Positions 1-6,204 of a stretch of 7,793 nt of DNA are shown piece by piece. The stretch covers positions 1-7,793 of the forward strand of contig CALFOA010000066.1 in NCBI GenBank assembly GCA_937919795.1, read 5' to 3'. Positions within the stretch are counted from its first letter, which is position 1. Each line of letters opens with the position of its first letter. The translations under genes were made by a program, and so were the position numbers. The notes beneath the pieces are model-generated. The model worked only from the letters and a program-made list of their open reading frames with translations. It ran no database searches and was not told the DNA's origin. The DNA is from an uncultured Neisseria sp. GTDB lineage: Bacteria; Pseudomonadota; Gammaproteobacteria; Burkholderiales; Neisseriaceae.

Positions 1-18
1 CGCCTCATTCGCAGGCAA

Positions 19-35
19 TGCGACAAATTGTCGCA
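19..35. promoter_or_regulatory. Candidate RegA/PrrA binding box (palindrome) upstream of regBA
   Basis: Two perfect 8-nt arms, TGCGACAA and TTGTCGCA, are separated by one base and lie 45 bases before the start codon of the RegB-like kinase. Read as half-sites this is GCGAC-N5-GTCGC. From memory, the published RegR box is GNGRCRTTNNGNCGC and PrrA sites have GCGNC/GNCGC half-sites with variable spacing; this site fits the RegR box except at the central TT, which is AA here. The response regulator encoded just downstream carries the family's typical DNA-binding helix, so autoregulation is a reasonable inference. The site could also control a gene lying upstream, outside the window. No convincing -35/-10 pair could be placed in bases 1-80. 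Confidence 0.5.
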
Positions 36-80
36 GCCCCGAGATAGTACCGGACGTTTTTTTCGGATAAAGTAAGCAAT

Positions 81-1385
81 ATGAACACCTCTTTGCCCCC
101 AACCTTCTCAGCATCGGTTTATCCGGCCGCGCTGCGCCTTACCCTTTATGCCCGCCTGTTATTTGCTACCGCATTAACCGCGCTGCTGCTGTGGGCATAC
201 GGGACGGATCAGCCGTGGCCTCTCTTGCCGCTGGCGCTGGTCGCCTTCACCTTGGCCGCTGCCGGCGGACTGCTGGCCGTTTATGCCGGATCAGAGCGGC
301 GGTATCTGATGGAATGGGGTTTGTGTATCGATATGCTGGTGCTGACCGAATGGCTGTATTGGAGCGGCGGCGTCACCAATCCGATGGTGTCGCTGTACCT
401 GCCGCCGGTATTGCTGGCCGCCCTGCTCTGTTCGCCGCGTTTTGCCTGGCTGCTGACCTTTTTCGCCACCGGCGCCTATTTGCTGCTGTTCCGCTACCAT
501 CAGCCGTTTCCGATAGTCAGCGACCAACCCGATCGGCTGTTTCAAATCCATATCGGCGGCATGTGGCTAACCTTCGTGCTATCCGCCGTGCTGATTACCG
601 CCTGCATTACCCGCCTGATCGGCGAGTTGAACCGAAAAACCGCCGAATTACACCAAGCACATGCCCGCCAGCAACAAAACGAGCAGATACTGGGGATAGG
701 CATCGAAGCCGCACATTTGGCGCACCGCCTATCCACCCCGCTGAACAGCCTGATGCTGCTCAATGACGACTGGCAATCCCGCCGCGACCTTCCCGCTGAG
801 ATGGCGGAAGATTTGCAACTGATGCAGCAACTGCTCGGCGAATGCCGCGATAGTTTGTGGCAACTCAAGCCCAAGCAGGCGGCCGTATCCAGCGAATGGC
901 AAACGGTTTACCTCTATCAAACCCTGCAAACCCAATTGGCGCAATGGCACAACTTGCGCCCCGAAGTGGTTTACCATTGGCAGCAACACAGCCCGATTGC
1001 GCCCGATTTAGAAGTTTGTATTGACCCACTGTTTTGGTCGGCGCTGTTGAACATCCTCAACAATGCCGCCGATGCCGGCGGACAGGAAATCACGGTGGAA
1101 ACCCGATTGGACGACAATCTGTGGACGATCGGCATCCGCAACCGCAGTGGCTGCCTGAGTGAAAGCCAGTTGCAGGCAGCCGGGCTGAATGTGCAGGAGT
1201 CCGACAAGCCGGCCGGCCTCGGCATGGGGGTATTGCTGTCGCACGCCACCCTCGCCCGCATGGGCGGAAGCCTGAGCCTGAGCAATCATCCGTCCGGCGG
1301 CGTTTATGCCGAAATCCGCCTTCCTTTAACCCTTTGCCCCGCCTCAGAGAAAGAGCGCCGACATGCAGCATTTCCTACTGATTGA
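81..1385 (+). CDS. regB: RegB/PrrB/ActS-family redox sensor histidine kinase
   Basis: Membrane-bound sensor kinase of 434 residues, the partner of the response regulator that follows. About six hydrophobic segments occupy residues 22-180. Between the third and fourth lies GGVTNP (96-101), matching the GGxxNPF motif tied to ubiquinone sensing in RegB. The H-box is AHRLSTPL, with H215 the likely phosphoacceptor. C255 lies 40 residues later in ECRD, the same H-to-C distance as H225 and C265 (redox-active) in Rhodobacter capsulatus RegB. The N-box is LLNILNNAADA (322-332) and the G2 box GLGMGV (379-384). Two oddities are visible: the residue after the phosphoacceptor is Arg where the family usually has Glu, and the G1 box reads IRNRSGCL instead of a DxGxG type. 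ATP binding or catalysis may therefore be altered. The ribosome binding site is weak. The 3' end overlaps regA by 23 bases. Assignment to the RegB family is strong; the physiological signal is inferred. Confidence 0.87.
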   Translation: MNTSLPPTFSASVYPAALRLTLYARLLFATALTALLLWAYGTDQPWPLLPLALVAFTLAAAGGLLAVYAGSERRYLMEWGLCIDMLVLTEWLYWSGGVTNPMVSLYLPPVLLAALLCSPRFAWLLTFFATGAYLLLFRYHQPFPIVSDQPDRLFQIHIGGMWLTFVLSAVLITACITRLIGELNRKTAELHQAHARQQQNEQILGIGIEAAHLAHRLSTPLNSLMLLNDDWQSRRDLPAEMAEDLQLMQQLLGECRDSLWQLKPKQAAVSSEWQTVYLYQTLQTQLAQWHNLRPEVVYHWQQHSPIAPDLEVCIDPLFWSALLNILNNAADAGGQEITVETRLDDNLWTIGIRNRSGCLSESQLQAAGLNVQESDKPAGLGMGVLLSHATLARMGGSLSLSNHPSGGVYAEIRLPLTLCPASEKERRHAAFPTD

Positions 1386-1902
1386 CGACGACGAAACCTT
1401 CGCCCGATTGCTGCAACGCAGTTTTACCCGTCATTCGTTGCATTTGGACTGGATCGCCACACAGGCCGAACTTACCGCGTACACCGGCCAACCGGAAGGC
1501 ATTATTCTCGACCTCAACCTCAATGGCGACAGCGGCCTGCGTTGGCTGCCCGAGCTGCGCCAACGCTTTCCCGATGCCAAAATCGTCGTGCTGACCGGTT
1601 ACGCCAGCATCAGCACCGCCGTTTCCGCCGTAAAACTCGGCGCTTGGCAATACCTGCCCAAACCCGCCGATGTGCCACTGATTCTGCAAGCCTTCCAACA
1701 ACAAGACCCTGCGCAAAACGACACGCCGCCACCGGCAGAACCGTTGCCGGAAAGCGGCCCCTCGCTGCAACGCCTAAAATGGGAGCACATCCAGTTTGTT
1801 TTGCAGCAACACCAAGGCAATATTTCCGCCACCGCCCGTGCTCTCAATATGCACCGCCGCACTTTGCAGCGTATGTTGAATAAACGTCCGGCTAAGAAGT
1901 AG
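1363..1902 (+). CDS. regA: RegA/PrrA/ActR-family response regulator, Fis-type HTH
   Basis: DNA-binding response regulator of 179 residues, the length usual for RegA/PrrA. The receiver domain (about 1-110) has the acidic pocket DDD (8-10), phosphoacceptor D50 in LDLNLNGDSGL, the switch threonine T78 (VLTGYAS) and K100 (LPKP). A proline-rich linker follows (about 120-133, with PPP and further prolines), as in PrrA. The C-terminal Fis-like helix-turn-helix contains GNISATARALNMHRRTLQR; the MHRRTLQR recognition helix is a hallmark of RegA/PrrA/ActR. The start lies 23 bases inside the kinase gene, behind a purine-rich stretch at 1346-1355, so translation is probably coupled. In Rhodobacter and Bradyrhizobium, members activate or repress respiratory, energy and redox genes in response to oxygen; the targets here cannot be read from the window. 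Confidence 0.93.
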   Translation: MQHFLLIDDDETFARLLQRSFTRHSLHLDWIATQAELTAYTGQPEGIILDLNLNGDSGLRWLPELRQRFPDAKIVVLTGYASISTAVSAVKLGAWQYLPKPADVPLILQAFQQQDPAQNDTPPPAEPLPESGPSLQRLKWEHIQFVLQQHQGNISATARALNMHRRTLQRMLNKRPAKK

Positions 1903-1930
1903 CTGTAATATAGTGAAATGAATAAACAGC

Positions 1931-1964
1931 AAAAAGCCTGTCTGAAAGATTTTTTCAGACAGGC
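1931..1964 (-). terminator. Rho-independent terminator made from inverted uptake sequences
   Basis: A perfect 12-bp stem (1936-1947 with 1953-1964) closes a 5-nt loop. Read on the minus strand the stem is followed by five T residues (1935-1931), so it fits a terminator for the Spy-like gene, whose stop lies 24 bases before it. On the plus strand it follows regA by 33 bases but has only a weak T tract (ATTTACC), so termination in that direction is likely less efficient. It separates two convergent transcription units. Confidence 0.8.
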
Positions 1965-1965
1965 A
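1935..1965. repeat. Inverted pair of DNA uptake sequences (wad dialect)
   Basis: The minus-strand copy at 1954-1965 is an exact TGCCTGTCTGAA. The plus-strand copy at 1935-1946 is AGCCTGTCTGAA, differing only in the first base. Paired inverted uptake sequences forming a terminator are typical of Neisseriaceae, where the 12-mer promotes uptake of related DNA during natural transformation. Assigning it to the TG-wadDUS dialect is from memory. Confidence 0.85.
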
Positions 1966-1988
1966 TTTACCGTATAAAAACGCTCTAT

Positions 1989-2519
1989 TTATTGCTGTAC
2001 AACTTGACCACCGCGACGCTCACCGCGCTCGCCTTTACCGCCGCGTGAACCGCGCTCTTGTTGCATTTGCTGTAATTGTTGGCGCTGCTCGGGAGTCAAC
2101 ACCTGAAACAGCTGGTGACGCACGCGCATTTGCTGCAAAGCCATATCAGCATGGCGTTGCTGCTGGCCGGCAATCATCTGGCGGGCGGCGTTTTCGTTGA
2201 ACGTAGCACCGCTGACCAGCGCTTGCTCGGCAGCGCGTTGCTGTTCAAACTCGGCACGGCGCGCCTCTTGGTTTTGCGCGGCTTGTGAACGGTTGTTGTC
2301 TAGAATGGTTTGAATTTGCTGTTTCTGGGCATCGCTCAGATTCAGGCGGTCGAAACCGCGCGGCAGGCCGTCGCGGCCTTGTTTATGTTCGCCGTGGAAG
2401 CCTTTTCCTGCACCGTGGCGGTGCTCGCCATCCCGGCTGCCTTTATCGTGGCGGTCGGAAGCGCAAGCGGTCAGACCTACGGTGGCGGCTAATGCGGTTA
2501 GGGCAATCAGTTTTTTCAT
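1989..2519 (-). CDS. Spy/CpxP-like LTxxQ-motif lipoprotein, probable periplasmic chaperone
   Basis: A 176-residue exported protein. Its N-terminus ends in a lipobox, LTAC with C19; residue +2 is Ala, which by the E. coli rule would send it to the outer membrane. The mature part opens with a His/Asp/Gly/Lys-rich stretch (about 22-50) that could bind metal or stay flexible. Two Spy/CpxP-type LTxxQ-like motifs follow, LSDAQ (61-65) and LTPEQ (141-145), joined by a long Gln/Ala/Arg-rich helical region. The C-terminus (about 155-172) is Arg/Gly-rich and basic. Spy of E. coli is an ATP-independent periplasmic chaperone and CpxP a Cpx modulator; this protein's exact role is inferred. Start choice is firm: AAGGAT at 2532-2527 lies 7 bases before the ATG. 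It has its own unit, convergent with regBA and downstream of the surA terminator. Low sequence complexity makes the family call less certain than the lipoprotein call. Confidence 0.72.
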   Translation of the reverse strand: MKKLIALTALAATVGLTACASDRHDKGSRDGEHRHGAGKGFHGEHKQGRDGLPRGFDRLNLSDAQKQQIQTILDNNRSQAAQNQEARRAEFEQQRAAEQALVSGATFNENAARQMIAGQQQRHADMALQQMRVRHQLFQVLTPEQRQQLQQMQQERGSRGGKGERGERRGGQVVQQ

Positions 2520-2561
2520 GTGTTTTATCCTTTTGTTGTCTTGTTTTGTTGATTGAAACGA

Positions 2562-2589
2562 ATCATTTTGGCTGCTGGAATTTAGGCAA
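2562..2589 (-). promoter_or_regulatory. Possible sigma-70 promoter of the Spy-like gene
   Basis: On the minus strand, TTGCCT (2589-2584) and AATGAT (2567-2562) are 16 bases apart, each matching the consensus at four of six positions, and sit about 43 bases upstream of the start codon. The match is weak. No CpxR-type GTAAA direct repeat was seen nearby. Confidence 0.25.
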
Positions 2590-2810
2590 CTGCGCCGAAT
2601 TGGCTTAACTTAAAAATCCCCTCGGTGACTCATGCCCAAATGGAGCAGCCATCATAGCCAAGCGCTGTGTAAACAACGGTATTTTCCGGGTTAAAACTGC
2701 TGATTTTGTTGTAATGATTTGCGGTCGGAGAGAGAAATTGGTTAAGCTCATGCGGCTTTTCTGTATTTACAGATGTTTATCGTGAACTGGCTTAACAATA
2801 ATCATGAATA

Positions 2811-2848
2811 AAAGAATGCCTGTCTGAAAGCATTTTTCAGACAGGCAT
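2811..2848 (-). terminator. Rho-independent terminator of the lptD-surA unit
   Basis: A perfect 14-bp stem (2816-2829 with 2835-2848) closes a 5-nt loop, beginning 21 bases beyond the surA stop codon. On the minus strand it is followed by TCTTTTATT, a moderate T tract. It ends lptD-surA transcription before the Spy-like gene, so no pdxA-rsmA continuation as in enterobacteria is present here. Confidence 0.8.
2817..2847. repeat. Inverted pair of exact DNA uptake sequences
   Basis: TGCCTGTCTGAA is exact on the plus strand at 2817-2828 and on the minus strand at 2836-2847. Together they make most of the terminator stem. This is the most perfect pair in the window. Confidence 0.9.
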
Positions 2849-2869
2849 CTTTATCTACTGCTGATATCT

Positions 2870-3826
2870 TTAACGAATATCAATATAAGCGCCCTGATGC
2901 AATTGTTGCAGCAAATCGGTTACCGCTTTACCGGCTTTCTGCTCGGCCAATTGGCGGCGCACGGCATTGCGTACTCGGTCTTGCTGGCTGCCGGTTTCAC
3001 GCACTTCGTTCAGTTTGATGATGTGCCAGCCAAACTGGCTGCGTACCGGTGCGCTGACTTGGCCGGGTTTAAGCTCATGCACGGCTTTTTCAAAATCGGG
3101 CACCATTTGGCCGTCGCTGAACCAGCCTAAATCACCGCCGTTGGCCGCGCTACCGCTGTCTATCGAATGCTGGCGTGCCAGTTGGTCGAAGCTCTGGCCG
3201 CTGCGTGCCTGTTCCCAGATTTTACGCACTTCGCTTTGGGTACCGCGCGGGTTAGACGGCTCTTCGCGAATCAGGATGTGCTGAGCACGGTATTGCAACA
3301 CCGGCGAACCTTCCGGCAAGGCTTGGCCGTTGGCTTGCGCTTGGGCGATAAAGGCATCGATTTCCTGATCGCTCACGCGGGCGTTTTCCATCGATACTTG
3401 TTGCTGTACTTTTTGGGTGATGATGCTGTCGGCCACGCTGCTGCGTACCGCTTCGCGGCTCAAGCCGTTTTTAGCGGAAGCGGCGTAGAACTGATCCGCT
3501 GTCATTTTACGGGCGGCGGCGGTTTGCGTGATTACCTGATCGATTTCGGCATCAGTGGCCTGAATATTGCGGCGCTTACCGGCCTGTGCCACCAAGGATT
3601 GGTTAATCATTTGGGTAAGCACTTGGCGGCGGAAATCGGCTTCGCTCATGCCTTGGGGTTTCTCGGCGGCGGCACGAGCCACGGCGGCGTTGAGCTGGCG
3701 TTGGGTGATAACATCGTTATCGGCTACGGCGGCGATGCTGTCGACCGCTTTGATTTCGGCGGCGGAAACGTGGCTGAATGCCGTGAAAGTGGCGGCAGCC
3801 AACATCAGTTTGGTGATGGATTTCAT
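2870..3826 (-). CDS. surA: Periplasmic chaperone / peptidyl-prolyl isomerase SurA
   Basis: A 318-residue exported chaperone that escorts unfolded outer-membrane proteins to the BAM complex; LptD is a known SurA client in E. coli. A signal peptide covers about 1-22 (cleavage near VSA-AE). The SurA N-terminal helical chaperone domain follows (about 28-170, with VADNDVITQRQL and QMINQSLVAQ), then one parvulin domain (about 179-275). Parvulin residues seen are H183 (QHILI), D223, GGDLGWF (230-236), M241, F245 and H268 (GWHII). E. coli SurA has two parvulin domains and about 428 residues; the single-domain, shorter form appears to be usual in Neisseria, so this is not taken as truncation. The ATG overlaps the lptD stop as ATGA, with GAGG 10 bases upstream inside lptD, so translation is probably coupled. 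Confidence 0.94.
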   Translation of the reverse strand: MKSITKLMLAAATFTAFSHVSAAEIKAVDSIAAVADNDVITQRQLNAAVARAAAEKPQGMSEADFRRQVLTQMINQSLVAQAGKRRNIQATDAEIDQVITQTAAARKMTADQFYAASAKNGLSREAVRSSVADSIITQKVQQQVSMENARVSDQEIDAFIAQAQANGQALPEGSPVLQYRAQHILIREEPSNPRGTQSEVRKIWEQARSGQSFDQLARQHSIDSGSAANGGDLGWFSDGQMVPDFEKAVHELKPGQVSAPVRSQFGWHIIKLNEVRETGSQQDRVRNAVRRQLAEQKAGKAVTDLLQQLHQGAYIDIR

Positions 3827-6141
3827 TTTTTCAGTACCTCATGGGTTGGGCTGTATCCGGGAATGGCCAGACGCAGTTTTTCAGATGGGTTGTTACCGAT
3901 ATTGCTTAAATCTTTCAATTGCAGATTGAAGAATACGGCGTTTTTACGGGAATCCAAGCCGGTTACATAACGCTGGGCGACCACGCTGGCGCTCCAGCAG
4001 TTGCAGCCGCTGCGGTATTCGAGGCCAACCAGTTGCTCCAGCGGTTTTTTCACGTCCAAATCGTAGTTGAAGCGTGCCACGGCGGAAAGCTGGCGGGTAA
4101 TCGGCCATTGCGCACCGATGTCGACTTGTTTGAGCTTATCGTAAAAATAGCTGCCGTTGTCTTGCAGATAAATCGGCTCGTTGCGGCCGTATTTATAGCG
4201 CACGCTCAAGGCTTTGCCCGGTTCGGGATTGTACAGCAAGCCGGTATCCAGATTTTCCCAGCGGCGGCGGTTTTCGTTGTAATGCACGATGGCATGGGCG
4301 CTCACATCTTGGCTGATGTTGCCGTAACCAAAAGCCATCCAGTCGGAACGGTTGCGCTCATAACGGCTGACGCTGCCGTCGAGCAATACGTTATCGGTGG
4401 TGAAATAGTATTTCTGGCCGATACCGGCGCGCAGGCGTTCAGCGCCGGTTTGCGAATCGAGATAACGAGTCTGCAAGGCAGCGGTCAGGCTGTTGGCCGA
4501 GTTGATGCGATCGTTACCCGCATACAAATTCTCGCGGAACAGCTGCTCATAGCTGAAGCTGTTTTCTGAGGAATCGAAGTTGGGCAAATCGTTTTGCGAT
4601 TTGGTGGGGATGTAGTTGTAGAACAAGCGCGGTTCCAGCGTTTGCACGAAATCGTTGCCGAACAGTTTGGTCGGGCGCTCAAACGTCATGCCGGCATCGA
4701 CATTGAAAATCGGCAAGGTGCGGCTAACCGAACGGCCCGGATTGTTCTCAAAATTATCCAGATCGTAGAAGGTATGGTGGACACCGATTTTCGGGCTGAT
4801 AAAACCCCATTCGTTGTCCAGATTCCAACGCACGCTCGGATACAGCACCACGCGGTTCACCGACTGTTTGCTGTCGTGCTCAAAACGGGTGAACTGGCCG
4901 AACACATTAAACTGGAAATCACCGGCATTCTTGTCCCAATTCGTGGAAAGGCGCGGCGTGATGTCATACGGTTTATCTTTATAGCCATTGACGTTGGCCA
5001 GCGTTTGATACTTCTGCACGGTGGCGTAGCTGGCCAGTGTACCGCCGAATAAATCGGTATAGTGGCTTAACCAAATTTGGCGGTTGAGGTGAACGTTGCT
5101 GGCGATTTCGTCACGGCCATAGAAGTCGCGGTAATAATCGTCATCCGACACTTGATTGAAGTCTATGCCGCCGCTAAACCCATGGCCCAACTGCTGCGCA
5201 TGCTGCCATTTGGCTTGGTAACGGTTGTTGTGTTCGCTGCGACGGTCGTGCGGCATCCAAGTGCCTTCAACTTGGCCGCGATAATTCGGTTGCAGATAGC
5301 GGAATTGACCATCCAGCTTCACGCCGCGGCTGGTGATGATGCCGGGCGCCAGCGTGGCGTCATAGTTGGGGGCCAGATTGAAATAATAAGGTAAATCGAT
5401 TTCGGTGCCGTCGGAGCCGACTTTCAGGGTTGGCACCAACAAGCCACTTTTGCGGTTGCCGTTGAGCGGGAAATCGGCCCACGGCGTGTAGAGTATCGGC
5501 ACGCCGCCGAACACCAGCTTGGCGCCTTTGGCCACGCCGACGCCTTTTTCGTAGTCGGCTTCGATGCTGTCGGCCTCCACATACCAGCTGGCATCACCGC
5601 GTTGGCAGGTATTGAATTGGGTATTTTGCAAACGGTAGCGGTTCTTACCCTGCAATTCGGCCTGTTCGCTCACTGCCTGCAGGCGGCGGCCTTCGTGTTC
5701 GGTTTCCATCTGCAGGTTTTCAGCGGTACCGGTGCTGTCGGCCAGTTTGTATTCGAGTTTCTCGCCGGTAATCACGCTGCCGTTGTCGTACAGCGTAAAC
5801 TGATCGCCGGCGGTAACCGTTTCGGTTTGCTGGTTGTAATCCACCCATTGGGCGTTGAGCACCTGCTCGTTGCGCTCGATAATTACATTGCCTTCGGCGC
5901 GTACTTTTACATTGGTCTGGCCGCTGACATCATCGGCGGTAACCCGGGTGTAATCGGTCGGCAGTGCCGCTTCGCCGCTGGTTTCCACTTTCGGCGCGGA
6001 AGCGGCGGCCGCGGCTATTTCTGCCGGATCGCAGCGCAAGCAGGTTTTACCTAAGCTTAAATCTTCTGCGTAGGCCGCTTGTGCGCCAAAGGCGACGGCC
6101 AGCCCCAACACCACGGGTTTTAATCTAAACAAACGTGCCAA
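3823..6141 (-). CDS. lptD: LPS/LOS-assembly outer-membrane protein LptD
   Basis: A 772-residue outer-membrane beta-barrel that, with LptE, inserts lipopolysaccharide or lipooligosaccharide into the outer leaflet. The signal peptide is MARLFRLKPVVLGLAVAFGA onward, with likely cleavage after AAYA (A25). An LptA/OstA-like beta-jellyroll spans about 65-215 (VRAEGNVIIER, ITGEKLEY), and the barrel about 216-750, starting at the conserved TPWADFPLNGNRKSGLL. Cysteines occur only at C34 and C37 (TCLRC), C179, and C713 and C715 (GCNC). They correspond to the N-terminal and barrel cysteines that form interdomain disulfides in E. coli LptD, where the last two are adjacent; the CxC spacing matches my recollection of meningococcal LptD. 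The start is TTG at 6141-6139, chosen because AAGGTGA sits 4 bases upstream and gives the standard neisserial N-terminus. First gene of lptD-surA, divergent from the AmgK-like gene. Confidence 0.96.
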   Translation of the reverse strand: MARLFRLKPVVLGLAVAFGAQAAYAEDLSLGKTCLRCDPAEIAAAAASAPKVETSGEAALPTDYTRVTADDVSGQTNVKVRAEGNVIIERNEQVLNAQWVDYNQQTETVTAGDQFTLYDNGSVITGEKLEYKLADSTGTAENLQMETEHEGRRLQAVSEQAELQGKNRYRLQNTQFNTCQRGDASWYVEADSIEADYEKGVGVAKGAKLVFGGVPILYTPWADFPLNGNRKSGLLVPTLKVGSDGTEIDLPYYFNLAPNYDATLAPGIITSRGVKLDGQFRYLQPNYRGQVEGTWMPHDRRSEHNNRYQAKWQHAQQLGHGFSGGIDFNQVSDDDYYRDFYGRDEIASNVHLNRQIWLSHYTDLFGGTLASYATVQKYQTLANVNGYKDKPYDITPRLSTNWDKNAGDFQFNVFGQFTRFEHDSKQSVNRVVLYPSVRWNLDNEWGFISPKIGVHHTFYDLDNFENNPGRSVSRTLPIFNVDAGMTFERPTKLFGNDFVQTLEPRLFYNYIPTKSQNDLPNFDSSENSFSYEQLFRENLYAGNDRINSANSLTAALQTRYLDSQTGAERLRAGIGQKYYFTTDNVLLDGSVSRYERNRSDWMAFGYGNISQDVSAHAIVHYNENRRRWENLDTGLLYNPEPGKALSVRYKYGRNEPIYLQDNGSYFYDKLKQVDIGAQWPITRQLSAVARFNYDLDVKKPLEQLVGLEYRSGCNCWSASVVAQRYVTGLDSRKNAVFFNLQLKDLSNIGNNPSEKLRLAIPGYSPTHEVLKK

Positions 6142-6152
6142 AATATCACCTT
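6139..6152 (-). promoter_or_regulatory. Ribosome binding site and TTG start of lptD
   Basis: On the minus strand, AAGGTGA (6152-6146) is followed by TATT and then TTG (6141-6139). The Shine-Dalgarno match is the strongest in the window. It decides for the rare TTG start, since no in-frame ATG lies at a suitable position. Confidence 0.8.
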
Positions 6153-6167
6153 AAATCGGTTTTGCCA

Positions 6168-6190
6168 GTTAAAATAGCGTTTATTTTAAC
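6168..6190. promoter_or_regulatory. Perfect inverted repeat in the lptD/amgK divergent intergenic region
   Basis: GTTAAAATA (6168-6176) and TATTTTAAC (6182-6190) are perfect 9-bp inverted arms around a 5-base spacer. They lie 27 bases upstream of the lptD start and 14 bases upstream of the AmgK-like start, within only 63 bases of intergenic DNA. The geometry suits an operator or overlapping -10 elements for both genes. No clean -35/-10 pair could be fixed for either direction (TTGCCA at 6162-6167 is a possible plus-strand -35), so the role is inferred. Confidence 0.4.
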
Positions 6191-6204
6191 CCGAAAACCC
6201 AATC

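Larger units (their letters stand above)
2520..2869. other. 350-base non-coding region between the Spy-like gene and surA
   Basis: No supported coding region on either strand; only very short ORFs occur (for example about 23 codons from 2714). It contains the Spy-like gene's ribosome binding site and probable promoter at its left end and the surA terminator with two uptake sequences at its right end. The middle, about 2600-2800, is A/T-rich. It carries GCTTAAC-like heptamers in both orientations (near 2603, 2741 and 2790), too short to call a site. Confidence 0.6.

Noticed and set aside
191..766. A 191-codon plus-strand open frame inside the kinase gene
   Set aside because: It is a frame-shifted shadow of regB. 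Its translation is Arg/Ala-rich without domains, whereas the regB frame has recognisable family motifs.
2742..3089. TTAAGCTCATGC followed by GGCTTTT at 2742-2760 and, with a 2-base insertion, inside surA at 3069-3089
   Set aside because: Similarity does not extend on either side. A 12-base match is expected by chance in a window this size, so it is not good evidence of a duplicated surA fragment.
3880..3891. TTCAGATGGGTT in lptD as an uptake sequence
   Set aside because: Four of twelve bases differ from the local uptake sequence; it is explained by coding sequence.
3167..4569. Long plus-strand open frames (216-267 codons) antisense to surA and lptD
   Set aside because: They lie opposite well-supported genes, have no recognisable motifs, and are expected from codon bias in GC-rich DNA.
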